The position numbers and the translations under genes were made by a program. The notes beneath the pieces are model-generated. The model was given only the letters and a program-made list of their open reading frames with translations, ran no database searches and had not been told where the DNA came from. DNA of 6,491 bases. It comes from an uncultured Collinsella sp. (GTDB taxonomy: Bacteria > Actinomycetota > Coriobacteriia > Coriobacteriales > Coriobacteriaceae). How positions within the stretch are numbered: the first letter of the stretch is position 1; each line of letters opens with the position of its first letter. The stretch covers positions 1-6,491 of the forward strand of contig CAUDZT010000085.1 in NCBI GenBank assembly GCA_958453935.1, written 5' to 3'. Of the stretch, positions 1 to 6,332 are shown piece after piece.

Positions 1-92
1 CGGTGCTGGGCGCCCACATATCGTCCCGCGCGCAGTTTCGCAGCAAAGCGAGAATGTTTGAGCACGGGATGATATGTGGGCGCCCAGCACCG
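1..92. repeat. Long imperfect inverted repeat (REP/MITE-like hairpin) downstream of def
   Basis: Positions 1-22 are exactly complementary to 71-92. Pairing continues to 1-31 against 62-92 with only two mismatches (23/70 and 29/64), each of which is a G-T wobble on one of the two strands. The 30-base centre (32-61) can form a small apical hairpin, TCGC (38-41) with GCGA (48-51). Each arm also carries its own 10-base palindrome, TGGGCGCCCA, at 7-16 and 77-86. No T-run follows on either visible side, so it is not a classical intrinsic terminator. It starts 13 bases beyond the def stop and may continue left of the window. Size and structure suit a non-coding dispersed palindromic element of the REP or MITE type; copy number cannot be judged here. 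Confidence 0.75.
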
Positions 93-105
93 GGGACGGT
101 GGGAC

Positions 106-642
106 CTACTCCGTCTCGCCCGGTCGAGCGCCGCGGGCCAGGGCGTCCTGGTACTCCTTGACGGCCTTGATACGCTGCATCGGCTTGAGTCGCTCAAACA
201 TGGTGTTGCCGTGCAGGTGATCGATCTCGTGCTGCAGGCACACGCAGAACAGGTCGCCCGTAGCCTCGTAGCGAATCAGGTTTGCGTCCAAGTCGTACGC
301 CTCGACGACGACATGGTCGGGACGCTCGATCTCGCAGCTAATGCCAGGGATGGACAGGCAGCCCTCGCTAAACGGCACCAGATGGTCGCTCTGCTCCACG
401 ATCACGGGGTTGATGAGCACGTACGGGTCATAGTCGTTCTTGTCGGTGTAGTCGCAGTCGATGGTGACGAGCTGGATGAGCTCGCCGATCTGCGGGGCAG
501 CAAGGCCGCAACCGCCGTTCTCGAACATCATCTTCTTCATCTTCTCGGCAAGCGCCTCAATCGCTGGGGTGATCTCCTCGATGACGGCGCACTCCTGACG
601 CAGGCGCGGGTCGGGCGACAGTACGATTCCGTTGGCTTCCAT
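106..642 (-). CDS. def: Peptide deformylase
   Basis: This is a metal-dependent cytosolic hydrolase that removes the formyl group from the N-terminal formylmethionine of nascent proteins at the ribosome exit. All three family motifs are present, numbered from the chosen start: GCGLAAPQ at residues 44-51 (Gln51 stabilises the intermediate), EGCLS at 93-97 (Cys95 is a metal ligand) and HEIDH at 138-142 (His138 and His142 bind the metal, Glu139 is the catalytic base). The length of 178 residues is normal for the family. An in-frame ATG lies two codons upstream at 646-648, but it overlaps the Shine-Dalgarno sequence. The ATG at 640-642 has GAAAGGA at a five-base spacing, the same arrangement as metK, so it was chosen. 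The stop is TAG. The gene follows priA by 18 bases, indicating one transcript, and matches the common priA-def-fmt order. A long hairpin element follows the stop. Confidence 0.96.
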   Translation of the reverse strand: MEANGIVLSPDPRLRQECAVIEEITPAIEALAEKMKKMMFENGGCGLAAPQIGELIQLVTIDCDYTDKNDYDPYVLINPVIVEQSDHLVPFSEGCLSIPGISCEIERPDHVVVEAYDLDANLIRYEATGDLFCVCLQHEIDHLHGNTMFERLKPMQRIKAVKEYQDALARGARPGETE

Positions 643-647
643 GGCCA

Positions 648-654
648 TCCTTTC
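648..654 (-). promoter_or_regulatory. Ribosome binding site that fixes the def start
   Basis: On the minus strand GAAAGGA reads from 654 to 648, followed by five bases and the ATG at 642-640. The upstream in-frame ATG at 648-646 begins on the last base of this motif and would have no spacing. The same motif and spacing stand in front of metK (4951-4957), which supports the shorter reading of def. Confidence 0.7.
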
Positions 655-660
655 GGGTTG

Positions 661-3114
661 TTACATCAAATCATAGGCGTCGACGTCAACGCTCACGCTC
701 ACGCCGCGCACAGAGCCCACCTCTTTGAGGCAGGCGTCGATATCATCAGAGACATGGTACCCCACGGGCGACTTCACAAGCAGATGGAAGCGGTAACGGT
801 CCTTGGCTCTCTCGATTACACACGAAGCCGGGCCCAGCACCTGCGGCATGGCACTCCCCGCCCTCAAAAAGTCGGGCGCGGCGGCATGCCAGCGGCGCTT
901 AAGAAGCTTTGCAATGCGCCCAATGTAGTCCTGCGCGTCATCCGCGTTCGTCGACCACACCAAAATGTTGACCAGGCGCACAAAGGGCGGATACAGCGCG
1001 TCGCGCCGCTGGTCAAGGTCGTAGTCGGTAAAGATAGAACGGTCGTGCTCGGCGACGGCGCGAATGACCGGATCCTCGGGCAGATAGGTCTGGATGATGA
1101 CCTCGCCGGGACGATCGCCGCGGCCGGCGCGGCCCGCCACCTGCTCCAGCAGATCGTAGGCGCGCTCCCCTGCGCGGAAGTCCGGCAGCTTGAGGGCGAA
1201 GTCGGCATTGACCACGCCCACGAGCGTGACCTCGGGAAAGTCGAGACCCTTGGCGATCATTTGGGTGCCCAGCAACACGGCGCAATCGGCCGCATCGAAC
1301 TGCTCGAGCAGCTTTTTGTGCGCATCCTTGCCGCGCGTGGAATCGGCATCCATGCGGATGATAGCGACGTCCTCGGGCAGCATCTGGTGCAGTGCGTCCT
1401 CGATCTGCTGCGTGCCCAGCCCCATTTTTGCCAGGTAGCGACTGCCACATTTGGGGCAACGACTCGTGGGCGCGGGATACGGCTGCACGCGCCAGGAGGA
1501 TCCGCATGTGTGACATTGCAGCGTGTGCGTGCGCTCGTGATACGTAAGCGCGGTGGAGCAGTGGTTGCAGGTGGGAACGCAGCCGCACTCGCGACACATC
1601 AGGAAAGGCGCAAAGCCACGGCGGTTATGCAGCAGCACGGCCTTCTCGCGGCGCTCGACCACACGCTCCAAGCCCTCCATCAAGGGTTTTGAGAACATGG
1701 AGCGGCTGCCGTGAGAAAACGCACGGCGCAGGTCGGCAATGCGGACCGTGGGAAGCACGGCGTGTCCCGGGCGCTCGGGCATCTCGACACGCGTCCAAGT
1801 GGCACCGTTATACGTGCCACGACGGCAGCGGTCGAGGGCCTCGGCAGAAGGCGTGGCGGAGCCCAACACGAGCGGGCAGCGATAGCGCCGCGCCATCTCG
1901 GCTGCCACCTCGCGCGCATGGTAGCGCGGACTGGACCCCTGCTTGTAGCTGGTCTCGTGCTCCTCGTCAATGATGATGAGGCCCAGATCGCTGAGAGGGC
2001 AAAAGAGCGCCGAACGTGCGCCGACGACCACGCGGGCCGCACCGCTGGCAACCATATCCCACTGGTCCAGACGCTCCCCAGCAGAAAGACGCGAGTGGAA
2101 AACCGCGACCGTCTCGCCAAAGCGGGAGCGGAAGCGGCCGACGGTCTGGGCTGTCAGCGAAATCTCGGGTACCAGCACGCAGGCAGAGCGGCCAGCCGCG
2201 AGCACGCGCTCGATGGCGGATAGATAGACCTCGGTTTTGCCGGAGCCCGTAACACCGTCCACGAGCACCACGTCGCCGTGCGCATCCAGGCGAGCGCGCT
2301 CAATCTGCGCGAGCGCTTGCTGCTGACCGTTCGTAAGCGCGACCGGCGCCTTGCCGCTTGCCGAGGACAGCGTGGTCTGCTCGCTGCAGCCACGCCAGGC
2401 GCGGCGCTCTTCCACCACCACGACGCCGCGTTTTTCGAGTGCCTTGATGGTCGCCGACATGCTGTTGTAGAGCAGGTTGAGGTCGCGCGTCGTGACCGGC
2501 CCGCACTGGAGCGCCTCGATGAGCTGCCGCTGGCGGACCGCGGTCTTGGGCGGCGTGTAGTCAAAGCCCTCGGGCGTAAGCATGACCCAGCGGTTTTGGA
2601 TAGGCTTCACGGCGGGACGTTCAACCGTCCACACACTGTCGTCACCCTTGACCACACGCGGGCTGCCGCCAGGGGGCAAGAACAGGCGCAGGCATTCGGA
2701 AAGCGTCGCGACATACTCGCGGCTCATCCAGCGTGCAATACGGGCAGCCTCGGCGGTAAAGAGCGGTTTGCTGAGGATGGCCTCGATGGGCTTGATGCGC
2801 GCAGGGTCGAGGGCGTTGTTGCCCTGCAGATCGCCCATCTCAGGCGCGATGTCGACGATATAGCCCGCGGCGGCACGGTTACCAAAATGGACTAGGACCG
2901 TGGATCCGATCTGCGCCTCGTCAGCAAGGGACCGGGGGATGCCGTAGGCGAATGGCTCGGACAGCGCACGCGTCGGGATGTCGAGGACCACGCTCGCGTA
3001 GGCGGCAATGGGCTCGCGCGCAGGCTTAGGCTGAGCCGAGGCAGCGGCAGGCACGGAATTCACCAGAGCCTCCTCCGGTTCCGGTGAACCAAACAGCGAC
3101 AGTTGCTCGGCCAT
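661..3114 (-). CDS. priA: Primosomal protein N' / replication restart helicase PriA
   Basis: PriA is a superfamily 2 3'-to-5' DNA helicase that recognises abandoned replication forks and reloads the replisome. The 817-residue product has an N-terminal fork-binding domain from about residue 38 and a winged-helix region at about 190-240. The helicase core shows GVTGSGKT (Walker A, 287-294), DEEH (383-386), GSATPS (418-423), LLGTQMIAKGLDFP (614-627) and QVAGRAGR (658-665). The zinc-binding insert has cysteine pairs at 507/510, 516/519, 534/537 and 553/556, so all eight ligands are kept. Residues 1-37 form an extra Pro/Ala/Glu-rich tail that starts MAEQLSLFGS; QLSLF (4-8) fits the beta-clamp-binding consensus. 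The product is longer than E. coli PriA (about 732 residues), partly because of this tail. The start is ATG with AGGAGGTG eight bases upstream. def follows after 18 bases; gltX lies upstream behind a terminator. Confidence 0.96.
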   Translation of the reverse strand: MAEQLSLFGSPEPEEALVNSVPAAASAQPKPAREPIAAYASVVLDIPTRALSEPFAYGIPRSLADEAQIGSTVLVHFGNRAAAGYIVDIAPEMGDLQGNNALDPARIKPIEAILSKPLFTAEAARIARWMSREYVATLSECLRLFLPPGGSPRVVKGDDSVWTVERPAVKPIQNRWVMLTPEGFDYTPPKTAVRQRQLIEALQCGPVTTRDLNLLYNSMSATIKALEKRGVVVVEERRAWRGCSEQTTLSSASGKAPVALTNGQQQALAQIERARLDAHGDVVLVDGVTGSGKTEVYLSAIERVLAAGRSACVLVPEISLTAQTVGRFRSRFGETVAVFHSRLSAGERLDQWDMVASGAARVVVGARSALFCPLSDLGLIIIDEEHETSYKQGSSPRYHAREVAAEMARRYRCPLVLGSATPSAEALDRCRRGTYNGATWTRVEMPERPGHAVLPTVRIADLRRAFSHGSRSMFSKPLMEGLERVVERREKAVLLHNRRGFAPFLMCRECGCVPTCNHCSTALTYHERTHTLQCHTCGSSWRVQPYPAPTSRCPKCGSRYLAKMGLGTQQIEDALHQMLPEDVAIIRMDADSTRGKDAHKKLLEQFDAADCAVLLGTQMIAKGLDFPEVTLVGVVNADFALKLPDFRAGERAYDLLEQVAGRAGRGDRPGEVIIQTYLPEDPVIRAVAEHDRSIFTDYDLDQRRDALYPPFVRLVNILVWSTNADDAQDYIGRIAKLLKRRWHAAAPDFLRAGSAMPQVLGPASCVIERAKDRYRFHLLVKSPVGYHVSDDIDACLKEVGSVRGVSVSVDVDAYDLM

Positions 3115-3122
3115 GGCCCCAG

Positions 3123-3130
3123 CACCTCCT
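3123..3130 (-). promoter_or_regulatory. Strong ribosome binding site of priA
   Basis: AGGAGGTG reads from 3130 to 3123 on the minus strand, eight bases ahead of the ATG at 3114-3112. It is an almost full anti-Shine-Dalgarno complement and the strongest in the window. It supports translation starting early enough to include the MAEQLSLF tail. Confidence 0.7.
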
Positions 3131-3144
3131 ATCCCATACGTCTA

Positions 3145-3180
3145 CAGAAACAAGAGCCCCGCTCTGAGTGAACGGGGCTC
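3145..3180 (-). terminator. Rho-independent terminator of gltX
   Basis: On the minus strand GAGCCCCG (3180-3173) pairs perfectly with CGGGGCTC (3161-3154) around an 11-base loop, followed by the T-rich stretch TTGTTTCTG (3153-3145). It lies 23 bases past the gltX stop codon and ahead of the priA ribosome binding site. It should end most gltX transcripts, leaving priA-def dependent on read-through or on a promoter not recognisable in this short gap. The T-run is interrupted, so termination may be partial. Confidence 0.8.
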
Positions 3181-3203
3181 GGATACAAACGTTTGCGCAG
3201 CGA

Positions 3204-4679
3204 CTACAGCGCCATCGTGCGGGCGCGGTCGATACGCGCCAGACAGTCGTCACGGCCGACGAGTGCCATGGTCTCGCCCAGCGGGGGGCTCACCATGTTG
3301 CCGCAGACGGCGACGCGCACGGCCTGGAACACCACGCGCTTCTTAAGGTCCATCTGCTCGGGCAGCGGCTCAAGCGCGGCGTCGATGGCCTCGGCAGTCC
3401 ACTTGTCCACGCCCTCGAGCGCGGCCTTGGCGGCATCCAGAATGACGCCCATGCCTTCCTTAGCCAGGCCCTTGTTAACGGATTTCTCGTCATACTCGAG
3501 CGCCTCGGCCGTAGCGAAGATGGGAGCGGCGACGGTCACGGCGTCGGCCGGCATCTTGGTGCGCGGCTTGACGATTGCGGCAAGCGCGTCGATCCAGTCC
3601 TCGCCGTACTCGACGTTGCCCTCGATGAGACCCGCCTCGTGCAGCTCGGGGACCATGATCTCGTCGGCAAACTGGGCATCGGACATGCCGTTGATGTACT
3701 CGGCGTTGACCCAGTCGAGTTTCTTTGGGTCGAAGGTCGCCGGGTTCTTGGAGATGCGGTCGAGCGAGAACTTGCTGGCCAGGACATCGCGCGGGATGAT
3801 TGTGGTCTCGCCGTCGAGCGACCAGCCGAGCAGCGCCAGGTAGTTGACGAAGGCGTCGGAAAGGTAGCCGGCGTCGCGGTACTCCTCCACCGAGGTGGCG
3901 CCATGGCGCTTGGAGAGCTTCTTGCCGTCGGCGCCCAGGATCATGGAGATGTGGGCGAACGTGGGCACGGGCGCGCCGAGGGCCTCGTAGACCATGACCT
4001 GACGCGGGGTGTTGGACAGGTGGTCGTCGCCGCGGATGACATGGGTGATCTTCATCATGGCGTCGTCGACGACGGTCGCAAAGTTGTACGTGGGCGTGCC
4101 ATCGGAGCGGAAGATCACAAAGTCGTCGAGCTCCTTGGCGTCGAAGGTCACCTCGCCGTGGACGGCGTCGTGGATGACGACGTCACCGCGGTCCTCGGGC
4201 ACCTTGATGCGCAGGACGTAGGACTCGCCGGCCTCGATGCGGCGGCGGGCCTCCTCGGGATCAAGATCGCGGCAGCGGCGCTGATAGCCCTGGAAGGGGT
4301 CCTTGCGCTCCTGCGCGGCCTTACGGTCGGCATCGAGCTGCTCCTTGGTGCAGAAGCAGGGATAGGCCTTGCCCTCATCCCAAAGCTTCTGGGCGGCCTG
4401 CTTATACAGGTCCAGGCGCTCGGTCTGGGCGTAGGGGCCATAGTCGCCGCCCACCTCGGGACCCTCGTCCCAGTCCAGGCCAAGCCAACGCATGGCGCGC
4501 AGGATGATCTGCGTGTTTTCGTCGGTGGAGCGGGTGGGGTCGGTGTCGTCGATGCGCAGGATGAACGTGCCGCCGTTAGCGCGGGCGAAAGCCCAGTTAT
4601 AGATAGCGGTGCGGGCGCCGCCGATGTGCAGCTTGCCCGTCGGTGAGGGTGCAAAGCGGACGCGAACGTCTGATGCCAT
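3204..4679 (-). CDS. gltX: Glutamyl-tRNA synthetase
   Basis: This class I aminoacyl-tRNA synthetase attaches glutamate to tRNA-Glu in the cytosol. Where GlnRS is absent it also charges tRNA-Gln for later amidation; this window cannot tell which applies. The 491-residue product opens with RFAPSPTGKLHIGG, whose HIGG (18-21) is the HIGH signature. The KMSKS-type loop is KLSKR at 254-258, and VIRGDDHLSNTPRQ (214-227) is a family block. A zinc site like that of E. coli GluRS looks intact: Cys108, Cys110, Tyr132 and Cys136. The C-terminal anticodon-binding helical region follows from about residue 320. An upstream in-frame ATG (4716-4718) would add 13 residues not seen in the family. The ATG at 4677-4679 has AGGAG six bases upstream and begins MASDVRVRFAPSP, so it was chosen. 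The gene is divergent from metK and has its own terminator. Confidence 0.96.
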   Translation of the reverse strand: MASDVRVRFAPSPTGKLHIGGARTAIYNWAFARANGGTFILRIDDTDPTRSTDENTQIILRAMRWLGLDWDEGPEVGGDYGPYAQTERLDLYKQAAQKLWDEGKAYPCFCTKEQLDADRKAAQERKDPFQGYQRRCRDLDPEEARRRIEAGESYVLRIKVPEDRGDVVIHDAVHGEVTFDAKELDDFVIFRSDGTPTYNFATVVDDAMMKITHVIRGDDHLSNTPRQVMVYEALGAPVPTFAHISMILGADGKKLSKRHGATSVEEYRDAGYLSDAFVNYLALLGWSLDGETTIIPRDVLASKFSLDRISKNPATFDPKKLDWVNAEYINGMSDAQFADEIMVPELHEAGLIEGNVEYGEDWIDALAAIVKPRTKMPADAVTVAAPIFATAEALEYDEKSVNKGLAKEGMGVILDAAKAALEGVDKWTAEAIDAALEPLPEQMDLKKRVVFQAVRVAVCGNMVSPPLGETMALVGRDDCLARIDRARTMAL

Positions 4680-4685
4680 GGAAAT

Positions 4686-4690
4686 CTCCT
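4686..4690 (-). promoter_or_regulatory. Ribosome binding site that fixes the gltX start
   Basis: AGGAG reads 4690-4686 on the minus strand with six bases to the ATG at 4679-4677. The alternative ATG at 4718 has no comparable motif and would lie almost at the predicted transcription start, so the shorter protein is preferred. Confidence 0.65.
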
Positions 4691-4719
4691 CGATTACAGG
4701 ATGGATGTCTAACCGCACC

Positions 4720-4750
4720 AGTATAAAGCATCAAAGCAACCTCCGCACAA
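4720..4750 (-). promoter_or_regulatory. Candidate gltX promoter
   Basis: On the minus strand TATACT (4725-4720) matches five of six bases of the sigma70-type -10 box. The best -35 candidate is TTGTGC (4750-4745), a weak match at a long 19-base spacing. Transcription would start near 4713, giving a leader of roughly 35 bases. The -10 box is convincing, the -35 is not. Confidence 0.45.
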
Positions 4751-4760
4751 AGGGCACCGA

Positions 4761-4856
4761 CCTACTCATTGGGGACAGGCTTAAATGACCAGTCTTTGGG
4801 CAACCTGTCGGCACTTAGCCAAGGATGGTCATTTAAGTGTGTCCCCAATGAGTAGG
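4761..4856. repeat. Long imperfect inverted repeat (REP-like hairpin) between gltX and metK promoters
   Basis: Positions 4761-4790 pair with 4827-4856. The first 17 bases (4761-4777 with 4840-4856) and the last 11 (4780-4790 with 4827-4837) are perfect, separated by one G-G mismatch and one G-T wobble. Inside the 36-base centre, 4794-4799 and 4819-4824 pair again, so nearly the whole 96 bases fold as one hairpin. Outside, TCCGCA (4742-4747) matches TGCGGA (4857-4862) if 13 bases on the left are looped out. The arm core GGGGACAGGCTTAAATGACC resembles palindromes that I associate with REP-type, RAYT-mobilised elements; that link is an inference. The sequence is unrelated to the hairpin at 1-92. 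No T-run follows, so it is not an ordinary terminator. Confidence 0.75.
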
Positions 4857-4866
4857 TGCGGAAAGG

Positions 4867-4895
4867 GTGTGAATGTTTGATTTACGCGCTATGAT
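4867..4895 (+). promoter_or_regulatory. Candidate metK promoter
   Basis: TATGAT at 4890-4895 matches five of six bases of the -10 consensus. At 17-base spacing the -35 would be GTGTGA (4867-4872), only a half match. Transcription would start near 4902 and give a leader of about 60 bases. That is too short for a SAM-I (S-box) riboswitch, and none of its conserved elements is visible. Confidence 0.4.
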
Positions 4896-4913
4896 GTGCC
4901 CTTGCATAGAGAG

Positions 4914-4950
4914 CCCGGCGGAATGGTAACGGTCGCTGGGACACGTTTTT
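4914..4950 (+). promoter_or_regulatory. Possible attenuator-like hairpin in the metK leader
   Basis: CCCGGCG (4914-4920) can pair with CGCTGGG (4934-4940) in a seven-base stem with one G-T wobble and a 13-base loop. A run of five T (4946-4950) begins five bases later and directly abuts the metK ribosome binding site GAAAGGA (4951-4957). The arrangement recalls a weak terminator or a translation-affecting structure. The gap before the T-run and the large loop make it doubtful, and no mutually exclusive antiterminator stem was found within the expected transcript. Confidence 0.25.
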
Positions 4951-4962
4951 GAAAGGACAATC

Positions 4963-6243
<1,281 letters not shown>

Positions 6244-6280
6244 GCTAGCGGCAAAATCTACAGCCAAATCGAAACGCACC

Positions 6281-6315
6281 AAAAGAGGTACCGGACCAAC
6301 CGGTACCTCTTTTTT
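6281..6315 (+). terminator. Rho-independent terminator of metK
   Basis: A perfect 14-base stem, 6281-6294 with 6300-6313, encloses a five-base ACCAA loop. The 3' arm runs into six consecutive T (6310-6315). It begins 37 bases past the metK stop. The A-run at the 5' end of the stem gives a shorter T4 on the opposite strand, so it might also stop minus-strand transcripts arriving from the right. This is the clearest terminator in the window. Confidence 0.93.
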
Positions 6316-6332
6316 ATTAATCGGTGGTGAAG

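Noticed and set aside
646..648. Upstream ATG as the start of def
   Set aside because: It overlaps the ribosome binding site; the ATG two codons later has a proper five-base spacing identical to that of metK.
76..1692. A 538-codon plus-strand open frame, opposite def and the 3' part of priA
   Set aside because: It is antisense to two genes with intact family motifs, starts with GTG inside the hairpin element, has no recognisable domain, and reads as the low-complexity Ala/Val/His/Leu/Asp-rich product typical of GC-biased antisense frames.
3186..3195. Palindrome CAAACGTTTG resembling a LacI-family operator core
   Set aside because: It lies just after the gltX stop and before its terminator, where no promoter is seen, and a 10-base palindrome can occur by chance.
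3168..4646. A 492-codon plus-strand open frame opposite gltX
   Set aside because: It mirrors gltX codon bias, shows repetitive Gly/Val/Leu/Asp composition and no motif, and starts inside the gltX terminator.
4680..4718. A 13-residue N-terminal extension of gltX starting at 4718
   Set aside because: No ribosome binding site is seen, the extension is not found in the family, and the internal ATG has AGGAG at good spacing and matches the usual GluRS beginning.
4680..4962. T-box or S-box leader for gltX or metK
   Set aside because: Both predicted leaders are short (about 35 and 60 bases), with no T-box consensus and no SAM-I core visible.
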